A stretch of DNA of 12,291 bases from Acidovorax sp. Its GTDB lineage: Bacteria > Pseudomonadota > Gammaproteobacteria > Burkholderiales > Burkholderiaceae_C. The translations under genes were made by a program, and so were the position numbers. This document shows positions 1-7,161 of the stretch, piece after piece (the first letter of the stretch is position 1; every line of letters starts with the position of its first letter). Under the pieces are notes generated by a model that worked only from the letters and a program-made list of their open reading frames with translations, was not told where the DNA came from and searched no databases. The stretch covers positions 1 to 12,291 of the forward strand of contig WOZN01000294.1 of NCBI GenBank assembly GCA_011620245.1. Reading direction: 5' to 3'.

Positions 1-63
1 GCCTGGCACCCCGATCACGGCACCGGCAGGCGCATCCAACCGCCGTTTCCAGGTTGAATATGC

Positions 64-110
64 GGATGAAAATCGCCTTTTGCGCTTAGCAGCTATTGAT
101 AAAGTAGCAA
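64..110 (+). repeat. Dispersed palindromic repeat, copy A (shortened)
   Basis: This stretch aligns with the copies at 3813-3878 and 12195-12250. It shares a GATGAAA...GCCTT lead-in, the GCGCTT arm and the CAGCTATT segment. Compared with copy B it lacks about 14 bases, namely the loop and 3' arm of the first hairpin. It ends in a small imperfect inverted repeat, GCTATT (92-97) against AGTAGC (103-108). The right end, TAGCAA, matches that of copy C. It abuts the 5-oxoprolinase start codon, with only three bases between them. Confidence 0.6.
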
Positions 111-113
111 AAA

Positions 114-3100
114 ATGTCCATTCCACCTTCTACCGTACCCCGCTGGCAGTTCTGGATCGACCGGGGCGGCACGTTCACCGATATCGTGGGGCGCCGGCCC
201 GATGGCCAGCTCGTCACGCACAAGCTGCTGTCCGAGAACCCCGGGCAGTACCGCGATGCGGCGGTGGCGGGCATTCGCCACCTGCTGGGTTTGAAGCCTG
301 GCGAGGCGGTGACGCCCGCACAGGTGGCGTGCGTGAAGATGGGCACCACCGTGGCCACGAATGCGCTGCTGGAGCGCAAGGGCGAGCCCACGCTGCTCAT
401 CACCACCAGGGGCTTTCGCGACGCACTGCGCATCGGCTACCAGAACCGCCCGCGCCTGTTTGACCGGCGCATCGTGCTGCCCGAGCTGCTCTACAGCCGC
501 GTGATCGAGGCGCAGGAGCGCATGGGCGCGCAGGGCGAGGTGGTCGAGCCGCTCGACGAGGCCCACCTCAAGGAGCGCCTGTGGGCCGCCTATGACGCCG
601 GCCTGCGCAGCGTGGCCATCGTGTTCATGCATGGCTACCGCTACACCGCCCACGAGCAGGCGGCCGCCCGCCTGGCCGAGCAGGCGGGGTTCACGCAGAT
701 CAGCACATCGCACACCACCAGCCCCATGATGAAGTTCGTGAGCCGGGGCGACACCACGGTGGTGGATGCCTATCTCTCGCCCATCCTGCGCCGCTACGTG
801 GACCAGGTGGCGGGCGAGATGCCTGGCGTGCCGCTGTTCTTCATGCAGTCCTCGGGCGGGCTGACGGATGCGCACCATTTTCAGGGCAAGGACGCCATTC
901 TCTCGGGCCCGGCCGGCGGCATTGTGGGCATGGCCCGGACTGCGGAGCTGGCCTTTGGCAGCGCTTCGGCGGAACTGGCGGGGCATGCCCGCGTGATCGG
1001 TTTTGACATGGGCGGCACATCCACCGATGTGAGCCACTACGCGGGCGCATTCGAGCGCGAGTTTGAAACCCAGGTGGCCGGCGTGCGCATGCGCGCGCCC
1101 ATGATGGGCATTCACACGGTGGCGGCGGGCGGTGGATCGGTGCTGGGCTTTGACGGGGCACGCTTTCGCGTGGGCCCCGAGAGTGCCGGCGCCAACCCCG
1201 GCCCGGCCAGCTACCGCCGTGGCGGGCCTCTGGCCGTTACCGATGCGAACGTGATGGTGGGCAAAATCCAGCCCGCGCATTTTCCGCAGCTGTTCGGCCA
1301 TGCCGCCAACGAGCCGCTGGATGCCGGCACGGTGCGCGAACAATTCGGCGCGCTCGCCGTGCAGACCGGGCGCACGCCCGAAGACGTGGCCCACGGGTTC
1401 ATCCAGATCGCCGTGCAGCAGATGGCCAATGCCATCAGGAAGATCTCGGTGGCGCGCGGCTACGACGTGACGCGCTACACCTTGCAGTGCTTTGGTGGCG
1501 CGGGCGGCCAGCATGCCTGCCTGGTGGCCGATGCTTTGGGAATGGCCCGCGTGCTGGTGCATCCGCTGGCCGGCGTGCTCAGCGCCTACGGCATGGGCCT
1601 GGCGGACCAGAACGTGATTCGCGAGCAGGCGGTGGAATGCAAGCTGGCCCCCGAGGCGCTGGCGGGTATCGAAGCCACGCTGGACCAGCTGGCCAGCACC
1701 GCACGCACCGGGCTGCAGCGCCAGCAGGCGGGCACCGGCACAGCCGTGGTGCACCGCCGTGTGCATGTGCGCTACGAGGGAAGTGACTCGGCGCTGATCG
1801 TGCCCTTTGGTACCCAGACCGAGATCGCCGCCGCGTTTGAGAACGCCTACCGCCAGCGTTTCGCCTTTTTGATGCAGGGCAAGGGCCTGGTGGTGGAGGC
1901 CGTTTCGGTCGAGGCCGTGCTGCCCGGCGATGCGCCCCTGGAGCCGCGCCACGCCCTGCACCCGCCGCGCGAGCTGCCGCGCCGCAGCACCGTGCGCATG
2001 TACACCGTGGGCACCAGCGGCGCTCCCGCCTGGCACGACGCCGCGCTGGTGGTGCGCGAAGACCTGCGCCCCGGCGACGTGATTCCCGGCCCGGCCATCA
2101 TTGCCGAGAAGAACGCCACAACCATCGTGGAGCCCGGCTGGGAGGCGCAGGTGACCGAGCTGAACCACCTGGTGCTCGACCGCCGCATGGCGCGCGCCGT
2201 GCAATACGCGGCGGGCACCACGGTGGACCCGGTGCTGCTGGAGTTGTTCAACAACCTGTTCATGCACATTGCCGAGCAGATGGGGCTGCAGCTGCAGAAC
2301 ACTGCGTATTCGGTCAACATCAAGGAGCGGCTCGATTTCAGCTGCGCGCTGTTCGACGCGGCAGGCCACCTGATCGCCAATGCGCCGCACATGCCGGTGC
2401 ACCTGGGCTCGATGGGCGAGAGCATCCAGACCGTGATCCGCCAGGCCGAGGCGGACCTGCGATCCGGCCGCGCCACGATGCAGCCCGGCGACGTGTATGT
2501 GCTCAACGACCCCTACCACGGCGGCACGCACCTGCCCGACATCACGGTCATCACGCCGGTGTACCTTGCCGATGAGGCCGAGCCCCGCTTCTATGTGGGC
2601 AGCCGCGGCCACCACGCCGATGTGGGCGGCACCACGCCGGGCTCGATGCCGCCGTTTTCCACGCGCATCGAAGAAGAGGGCGTGCAGATTCACCATTTCA
2701 AGCTGGTCGAGCGCGGTGTTTTGCGCGAGGCCGAGATGATGGCCTTGCTGCAAAGCGGTGAATACCCTTCACGCAACCCGCAGCAGAACCTGGCCGACCT
2801 GAAGGCGCAGATCGCCGCCAACGAAAAGGGTGTGCAGGAGCTGCGCAAGATGGTGCAGCAGTTCAGCCTGCCGGTGGTGCAGGCCTACATGGGCCATGTG
2901 CAGGACAACGCCGAAGAATCCGTGCGCCGCGCCATCACGCGCCTGAAGGACGGCGCGTTCACGCTGCCCCTCGATAACGGCGCGCAGATCAGCGTGGCGG
3001 TGAAGGTGCATGCGGCCAGCCGCAGCGCCACCATCGATTTCACCGGCACCAGCGCGCAGCAGGGCAACAACTTCAATGCGCCCACGGCGGTGTGCATGGC

Positions 3101-3803
3101 GGCGGTGCTGTATGTGTTTCGCACATTGGTGGATGACGACATCCCGCTGAACGCGGGGTGCCTGAAGCCGCTGAACGTCATCATCCCGCCAGGCTCCATG
3201 CTCAACCCGCAGCCACCGGCATCGGTGGTGGCGGGCAATGTGGAAACCTCCACCTGCATCACCAATGCCTTGCTGGGGGCGCTGGGCGTGATGGCGGCCA
3301 GCCAGTGCACCATGAACAATTTCACGTTCGGCAACGCCCGCTGCCAGTACTACGAAACCATTGCGGGCGGCAGTGGCGCGGGCGGCGTGTTCGATGCAGC
3401 GGGGGCCCTGGTGGGCGGCTTTGCCGGCACCAGCGTGGTGCAGACCCACATGACCAATTCGCGCCTGACCGACCCGGAGATTCTTGAATTCCGCTTTCCG
3501 GTGCGGCTGGAAAGTTATGCGATTCGCGCCAACTCGGGCGGCGGCGGCCGCTGGGTGGGTGGCAACGGCGGGGTGCGACGCATCCGCTTTCTCGCGCCGA
3601 TGACGGCCAGCATCCTGTCGAACGGTCGCCACCAGGGCGCGTTTGGCATGGCGGGCGGCAAGGCCGGGGCGCCCGGCGTCAACAAGGTGGTGCGCGCCGA
3701 TGGCCGGGTCGAGCTGCTGGACCATATCGGCCAGGCCGAGATGCAGCCGGGCGATATGTTCGAGATTCACACCCCCGGTGGCGGAGGTTTTGGCGCTGCG
3801 TGA
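114..3803 (+). CDS. ATP-dependent 5-oxoprolinase, fused HyuA-HyuB (hydantoinase A/B family)
   Basis: A 1229-residue fusion that probably hydrolyses 5-oxo-L-proline to L-glutamate with ATP in the cytosol (EC 3.5.2.9 type, homologous to eukaryotic OPLAH). The N-terminal HyuA half carries DRGGTFTD (16-23), [13 protein letters not shown] (76-88) and a second ATPase-type glycine motif, DMGGTSTD (298-305). The HyuB half starts near residue 705 and contains [12 protein letters not shown] (798-809) and RGHHADVGG (831-839), His/Asp-rich motifs that I infer bind metal or substrate. The C-terminus is glycine-rich, ending TPGGGGFG. The length is close to the roughly 1290 residues of eukaryotic oxoprolinases, and the one-chain fusion favours this over two-subunit N-methylhydantoinase or acetone carboxylase, though substrate cannot be proven from sequence. 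The ATG at 114 is the first possible Met because TAG stops lie in frame at 87-89 and 105-107. No clear Shine-Dalgarno sequence precedes it. It stands alone, convergent with the mrp operon. Confidence 0.9.
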   Translation: MSIPPSTVPRWQFWIDRGGTFTDIVGRRPDGQLVTHKLLSENPGQYRDAAVAGIRHLLGLKPGEAVTPAQVACVKMGTTVATNALLERKGEPTLLITTRGFRDALRIGYQNRPRLFDRRIVLPELLYSRVIEAQERMGAQGEVVEPLDEAHLKERLWAAYDAGLRSVAIVFMHGYRYTAHEQAAARLAEQAGFTQISTSHTTSPMMKFVSRGDTTVVDAYLSPILRRYVDQVAGEMPGVPLFFMQSSGGLTDAHHFQGKDAILSGPAGGIVGMARTAELAFGSASAELAGHARVIGFDMGGTSTDVSHYAGAFEREFETQVAGVRMRAPMMGIHTVAAGGGSVLGFDGARFRVGPESAGANPGPASYRRGGPLAVTDANVMVGKIQPAHFPQLFGHAANEPLDAGTVREQFGALAVQTGRTPEDVAHGFIQIAVQQMANAIRKISVARGYDVTRYTLQCFGGAGGQHACLVADALGMARVLVHPLAGVLSAYGMGLADQNVIREQAVECKLAPEALAGIEATLDQLASTARTGLQRQQAGTGTAVVHRRVHVRYEGSDSALIVPFGTQTEIAAAFENAYRQRFAFLMQGKGLVVEAVSVEAVLPGDAPLEPRHALHPPRELPRRSTVRMYTVGTSGAPAWHDAALVVREDLRPGDVIPGPAIIAEKNATTIVEPGWEAQVTELNHLVLDRRMARAVQYAAGTTVDPVLLELFNNLFMHIAEQMGLQLQNTAYSVNIKERLDFSCALFDAAGHLIANAPHMPVHLGSMGESIQTVIRQAEADLRSGRATMQPGDVYVLNDPYHGGTHLPDITVITPVYLADEAEPRFYVGSRGHHADVGGTTPGSMPPFSTRIEEEGVQIHHFKLVERGVLREAEMMALLQSGEYPSRNPQQNLADLKAQIAANEKGVQELRKMVQQFSLPVVQAYMGHVQDNAEESVRRAITRLKDGAFTLPLDNGAQISVAVKVHAASRSATIDFTGTSAQQGNNFNAPTAVCMAAVLYVFRTLVDDDIPLNAGCLKPLNVIIPPGSMLNPQPPASVVAGNVETSTCITNALLGALGVMAASQCTMNNFTFGNARCQYYETIAGGSGAGGVFDAAGALVGGFAGTSVVQTHMTNSRLTDPEILEFRFPVRLESYAIRANSGGGGRWVGGNGGVRRIRFLAPMTASILSNGRHQGAFGMAGGKAGAPGVNKVVRADGRVELLDHIGQAEMQPGDMFEIHTPGGGGFGAA

Positions 3804-3812
3804 GCAGAATTT

Positions 3813-3878
3813 GAATGAAATATGCCTTAAGCGCTTGTCGGTAAAGCGCTGGCAGCTATTAATTCAGGAGTGATTGGC
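3813..3878 (+). repeat. Dispersed palindromic repeat, copy B (full hairpin)
   Basis: This is the copy with the best-preserved first hairpin: AGCGCTT (3830-3836) pairs with AAGCGCT (3844-3850) around a 7-base loop. It is followed by GGCAGCTATTAATT and a decayed right end. About three quarters of the core positions match copy C. It fills most of the 99-bp gap between the convergent 3' ends of the oxoprolinase gene and mrpG, so it may act as a transcription barrier. Neither side has the T-tract of an ordinary intrinsic terminator. Confidence 0.7.
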
Positions 3879-3902
3879 GCGGTGATGGGAGCGCGAACCC
3901 CG

Positions 3903-4274
3903 TCACGAATCGCGCTCCTGCAAACCCGTGCTGCGGCTCAGGCTGGGGGGCACATCGCTGCCCGCGCGCCGCGCGCGGAACAAGGCGGCGCGCATGAGGA
4001 AGATGTTGGCCACGGGCACCGTGATGGCCACGAACAGCGCGATCAGCAGTGCGTGCAATGCCAGGCCTTGCTCCTGCAGGGAGAAGTACAGGATGCTGCC
4101 GTGCATGATGCACCAGCAGCCCATGGTGGCGATGATGGACGGTGCATGCACGCGCTCGAAGTAAGTCCTGAGCCGCAGCAGCCCCCACGAGCCCAGCAGC
4201 GCAATCGCCGCGCCCGCCAGCACCAGCACCGCAATGGTGATTTCTGCCCACAGCGGCAGCGCAGCGTCGGTCAT
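3903..4274 (-). CDS. mrpG: Na+(K+)/H+ antiporter subunit G (MrpG/PhaG)
   Basis: The last gene of the operon, 123 residues, encoding the small inner-membrane subunit G of the Mrp/Pha antiporter complex. Three hydrophobic segments are visible, at about 11-31, 46-66 and 71-94. The family signature lies at 28-46, reading GSWGLLRLRTYFERVHAPS; it corresponds to the GLLRLPDFYxRLHAPT consensus as I recall it, here with RT in place of the usual PD. The tail after about residue 97 is polar and probably cytoplasmic. The start ATG overlaps the mrpF stop as ATGA, and a strong GAGGTG Shine-Dalgarno sequence lies 5 bases upstream (plus-strand 4280-4285), which fixes this start. The stop is 99 bases from the convergent oxoprolinase gene, with a hairpin repeat between them. 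Confidence 0.9.
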   Translation of the reverse strand: MTDAALPLWAEITIAVLVLAGAAIALLGSWGLLRLRTYFERVHAPSIIATMGCWCIMHGSILYFSLQEQGLALHALLIALFVAITVPVANIFLMRAALFRARRAGSDVPPSLSRSTGLQERDS

Positions 4275-4552
4275 TCGATCACCTCGCCACGCAGCAGAAA
4301 CTTGGCCATGGCCGTCGTGCCGACAAAGCTGAACAGCGCAATCAGCAGCGCCCCCTCGAAATAGGTGTTGCTGCCATAGAAGATACCCAGCACCAGCGCC
4401 AGCAGCATGCCGTTGAGGTACATGCAGTCCAGCGCCAGCACGCGGTCTTGCGCCGAGGGGCCCTTGAGCATTCGTGCCAGGGCAAGCGCCATGGCCAGCA
4501 CCAGCATGCACATGGCAATCGGCAGGGTCCAGGAAAGAACGGGGTGGGTCAT
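4271..4552 (-). CDS. mrpF: Na+(K+)/H+ antiporter subunit F (MrpF/PhaF)
   Basis: A 93-residue subunit F of the Mrp antiporter, an all-helical inner-membrane protein with three membrane segments (about 6-27, 41-59 and 66-86). The loop between the first two carries GPSAQDRVLALD (31-42), the typical MrpF motif with a conserved Asp (D36) needed for antiport in studied homologues. Length is normal for the family. The ATG at 4552 overlaps the mrpE stop by four bases (ATGA) and is preceded by GGAG eight bases upstream. Its own TGA overlaps the mrpG start in the same way, so translation of the three genes is probably coupled. Confidence 0.92.
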   Translation of the reverse strand: MTHPVLSWTLPIAMCMLVLAMALALARMLKGPSAQDRVLALDCMYLNGMLLALVLGIFYGSNTYFEGALLIALFSFVGTTAMAKFLLRGEVIE

Positions 4553-5037
4553 TCAAAAATCTCCATCAGCGGCCGCTCGTAGCGCTGTTTGATATGGTCG
4601 ATCAGGGTCTGCGGATCGTCCACCTCCAGTGCATGCAGCATGAGCATGGAGCGGTCCAGCGAGAGCTCGGCCCAGGCGGTGCCGGGCGTGATGCAGACGA
4701 TCATGGCCAGCACGGCCAGCGCATTGGGGTCGCGCAGTTCCAGGGGTATCAGCACGAAGTTGGCACCATGGCGCGGACGCCCCGGCGAAAGCAGCAGGCG
4801 CGCCACGGCGAGGTTCGATGCCACCGTGTCGGCCACCACCGTCAGGCCGAGCCGCAGCACGGTGCCGGGGCGGCAAATGCGCACCGGCAGCGGCCGCAGC
4901 CCGCGCGTGAGCAGGGGAATCAGCCAGGCCAGCAGCAGCGCCAGCAGCAGGTTGCCAGGGCTGAGCGACTGGTTGAGCAGCAGCCACAGCAAGAACAGCG
5001 CAGCCGACAGCAGGGGGGCGGGCAGCAGGCGCTTCAT
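4549..5037 (-). CDS. mrpE: Na+(K+)/H+ antiporter subunit E (MrpE/PhaE)
   Basis: A 162-residue subunit E of the antiporter complex, of usual length. Two hydrophobic segments lie near the N-terminus (about 8-21 and 29-44), followed by a weaker one and a soluble C-terminal domain. The conserved block IPLELRDP (97-104) leads into a hydrophobic stretch ending in TPGT (117-120), the family hallmark. The C-terminal part (LHALEVDDPQTL and onward) is the cytoplasmic end typical of MrpE. The open frame extends further upstream, but the ATG at 5037 is chosen because it overlaps the mrpD stop (ATGA), is preceded by GGGAGG four bases away, and begins with a positively charged MKRLL membrane-insertion sequence. 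Confidence 0.9.
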   Translation of the reverse strand: MKRLLPAPLLSAALFLLWLLLNQSLSPGNLLLALLLAWLIPLLTRGLRPLPVRICRPGTVLRLGLTVVADTVASNLAVARLLLSPGRPRHGANFVLIPLELRDPNALAVLAMIVCITPGTAWAELSLDRSMLMLHALEVDDPQTLIDHIKQRYERPLMEIFE

Positions 5038-6767
5038 GGGGCCTCCCGGGGCCCGGCCGCACTGCCCGGTGCGGCCGGGCCGGGGACGGGCTTTGCCTGC
5101 ATCACGGCGCGGATATAGGTGCCCGGCGAATGCAGGGCGTCGGCCGTGGCCTGGGTGAACTGCATCACGGGGCCGGCCAGCACCGTCAGCGCAATGCACA
5201 GGGCCAGCAGGGCGGCGATGGGCAGGCCCTCCAGCACGCGCAGCCTGGGTGCGGTGCGGGCTTGCGTGGCCCAGAAATGGCGGATACCGGCCCGCATGAG
5301 GGCAATCAGCGCCAGCAGGCCGGTGGCGATCATCAGGGCAAAAAGCACCCACTCCGGCGCGCCCGGACGGACCCCCGCCGAGGAGGCCAGGCCCAGCGGG
5401 TTGAGCAAGGCGCTGAGCATGGCGACCTTGCCGACAAACCCCGACAGCGGCGGCAGGCCGGCAATGACCAGGGTGCAGACGAGAAAGGCCAGGCCCAGCA
5501 GGGCGGCGGCAGCGGGGATCACACGGCCAATCAGCACTTCTTCGTCCTCGTCGAGGTTCAGCCCTTCGGTGGGAACGAGTTCGGCGTTCAGGAAAGGGGC
5601 GTTGTCGCGCTGCGCGAAAGGGGCGTAGCTGGCGCCGTCGTTGCGCCAGCGGTCGATCAGGTCAGCGATCAGAAAAAGGGCGCTGACGGCCAGCGTGGAG
5701 CTGGGCAGGTAATACAGCAGCCCGGCGGTGAGCAGGTTCTGGCCAAAGCCCGCAGCAGCCAGCAGGGTGCCGGACGACAGGATGGCGGCAAATCCGGCCA
5801 GGTGCGTCAGGCGCTGCGAGCCCAGCATGCCCACGGCGCCAAAGGCCATGGTCAGCATCCCGCCGCCGATCAGCCACAGGCTGCCGAACAGGGCGGAGGC
5901 GCCGGCTTCGCTGCTGAACAGCAGCGTCCACAGCCGCAGGATGGTGTAGATGCCCACCTTGGTCATCAGCGCAAACAGCGCGCCCACGGGCGCTGTGGCG
6001 GCGCTGTAGGCGGGCACGAGCCAGAAGTTGAGCGGCCACACCGCCGCCTTGATGAGAAAGGCCGTGGCCACAATGGCAGCGGCGGCGTGCAGCAGGCCGC
6101 GGTCGGCTGTGGCCACCAGCGAAATGGTCTGCGCCAGATCGGCCATATTCAGCGTGCCGGTGATGCCATACAGCATGGACACGCCCACCAGGAACAGCGA
6201 GGACGCTGCCAGGTTGATGGCGATGTAATGCAGCCCGGCCTGCACGCGCGACCGGCCCGAGCCGTGCAGCAGCAGGCCGTAGGACGCGGCCAGCATGATC
6301 TCGAAGAATACGAACAGGTTGAACAGGTCGGCCGTGAGAAAGGCGCCCGCCAGGCCCATGAGCTGAAACTGGAACAGCGGATGAAAATGTACCCCCGCGC
6401 TGTGCCAGCGGGCCCCTGCAAACACGCTGGAGGCCAGCGCGACCAGGCTGGTCAGCACCAGCATCATGGCCGAGAGGCGGTCCAGGGCCAGCACGATGCC
6501 GAACGGCGCCTGCCAGTTGGCCGCCAGGTACACGCCCATGCTGCTGGTGGCGCCGGGCTGGTTCGACCACAGCAGCAGGGCCAGCGCCACCAGCAGCCCG
6601 AGCGCGGTGGACAGCACGCTGAGGGTGAGCTTCAGGCGCTGCTGCTCCTCGCGCATCAGCAGCATGAGTGCGGCCGTGAGCAGGGGCAGGGCGATGGGGG
6701 CGAGCATCAGGTGCGGCATCAGTGCCGAGGTTGCTTGCACCACCAGTGCGGTCAGGCCTTCGGTCAT
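5034..6767 (-). CDS. mrpD: Na+(K+)/H+ antiporter subunit D (MrpD/PhaD), NuoL/M/N-like
   Basis: A 577-residue polytopic membrane protein related to the antiporter-like subunits of respiratory complex I. It is one of the two large subunits thought to carry the ion path in Mrp. Key residues are visible: the Glu of the FFEIML helix (E156), the Lys of FLIKAAVWPLNFW (K240), and the Lys of ALMTKVGIY (K270) after the PAYSAATAPVG broken-helix segment. A charged loop containing NLDEDEEV near residue 430 is of the kind seen in PhaD-type proteins. The start at 6767 gives MTEGLTALVV. It has no Shine-Dalgarno sequence of its own, and an in-frame ATG at 6719 (residue 17, MPHLMLAP) is an alternative. The gap to mrpC is occupied by an 11-codon ORF whose stop overlaps this ATG. 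The 3' end overlaps mrpE by four bases. Function is confident; the exact N-terminus is not. Confidence 0.9.
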   Translation of the reverse strand: MTEGLTALVVQATSALMPHLMLAPIALPLLTAALMLLMREEQQRLKLTLSVLSTALGLLVALALLLWSNQPGATSSMGVYLAANWQAPFGIVLALDRLSAMMLVLTSLVALASSVFAGARWHSAGVHFHPLFQFQLMGLAGAFLTADLFNLFVFFEIMLAASYGLLLHGSGRSRVQAGLHYIAINLAASSLFLVGVSMLYGITGTLNMADLAQTISLVATADRGLLHAAAAIVATAFLIKAAVWPLNFWLVPAYSAATAPVGALFALMTKVGIYTILRLWTLLFSSEAGASALFGSLWLIGGGMLTMAFGAVGMLGSQRLTHLAGFAAILSSGTLLAAAGFGQNLLTAGLLYYLPSSTLAVSALFLIADLIDRWRNDGASYAPFAQRDNAPFLNAELVPTEGLNLDEDEEVLIGRVIPAAAALLGLAFLVCTLVIAGLPPLSGFVGKVAMLSALLNPLGLASSAGVRPGAPEWVLFALMIATGLLALIALMRAGIRHFWATQARTAPRLRVLEGLPIAALLALCIALTVLAGPVMQFTQATADALHSPGTYIRAVMQAKPVPGPAAPGSAAGPREAP

Positions 6768-6799
6768 GGGGCGGCCCCGGTGCGCTGCGCGGTGCTCAT
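6764..6799 (-). other. 11-codon micro-ORF linking mrpC to mrpD
   Basis: This short ORF encodes MSTAQRTGAAP. Its ATG overlaps the mrpC stop (ATGA, 6799-6796) and its TGA overlaps the chosen mrpD ATG (ATGA, 6767-6764). An AGGAG (plus-strand 6805-6809) sits five bases before its ATG, whereas mrpD has no such site. It may be a translational relay. Alternatively it is the true mrpD start, put out of frame by a small insertion or deletion in this strain or by a sequencing error. A peptide function is unlikely. Confidence 0.4.
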
Positions 6800-7161
6800 G
6801 GCATCTCCTGCAGGTCGCGGGCGCTGCTGCCGTCCACATGGTCGGTGCCCGACATGCCACGCGAGGCCAGCAGCACCACCAGGAACAGGGCCGTCATGGC
6901 AAAGCCGATGACGATGGCCGTGAGCACCAGCGCCTGCGGCATGGGGTCGGCATAATGCGCCAGATCATGCGGCAGGCCGGGCCGCAGCACCGGCTCCTTG
7001 TCAATCGCCAGGCCCATGCGGCCCATGCTGAAGATGAACAGGTTGACGGCATACGACAGCAGCGACAGCCCCATGATGACCTGGAAGGTGCGCGGGCGCA
7101 GCAGCAGCCAGACGCCCGAGCCCGTCAGCACGCCGATGGCGATGACCAGAACGATTTCCAT
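6796..7161 (-). CDS. mrpC: Na+(K+)/H+ antiporter subunit C (MrpC/PhaC), NuoK-like
   Basis: A 121-residue homologue of complex I subunit NuoK, forming part of the membrane core of the Mrp antiporter. Three membrane helices are visible (about 2-21, 26-46 and 78-98). Family signatures are GLSLLSYAVNLFIF (31-44) and DPMPQALVLTAIVI (72-85). The C-terminal tail after about residue 100 is polar and Asp/Ser-rich. The ATG at 7161 shares one base with the mrpA stop (TGATG), and an AGGAGG (plus-strand 7172-7177) lies ten bases upstream inside mrpA. The gene ends in an ATGA overlap with the micro-ORF that precedes mrpD. Confidence 0.93.
   Translation of the reverse strand: MEIVLVIAIGVLTGSGVWLLLRPRTFQVIMGLSLLSYAVNLFIFSMGRMGLAIDKEPVLRPGLPHDLAHYADPMPQALVLTAIVIGFAMTALFLVVLLASRGMSGTDHVDGSSARDLQEMP

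Noticed and set aside
1..63. Possible 3' end of an upstream gene, for example the frame stopping at TGA 55-57
   Set aside because: All plus-strand frames give short unrecognisable peptides, and nothing distinguishes coding from intergenic DNA in so short a piece.
80..463. 127-codon plus-strand frame overlapping the oxoprolinase start
   Set aside because: Out-of-frame shadow of the oxoprolinase gene; the part upstream of 114 is repeat sequence and shows no family.
93..2753. Open frame of 886 codons on the minus strand opposite the 5-oxoprolinase gene
   Set aside because: Its product is rich in His, Gln, Arg, Ala and Gly with no recognisable domain, as expected for the antisense of a GC-rich gene. 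The plus-strand protein is unmistakably conserved.
3829..3851. Repeat B hairpin as a conventional intrinsic terminator for mrpG or the oxoprolinase gene
   Set aside because: The 7-bp stem is plausible, but no run of T follows on either strand. It is listed as a repeat, with termination only a possibility.
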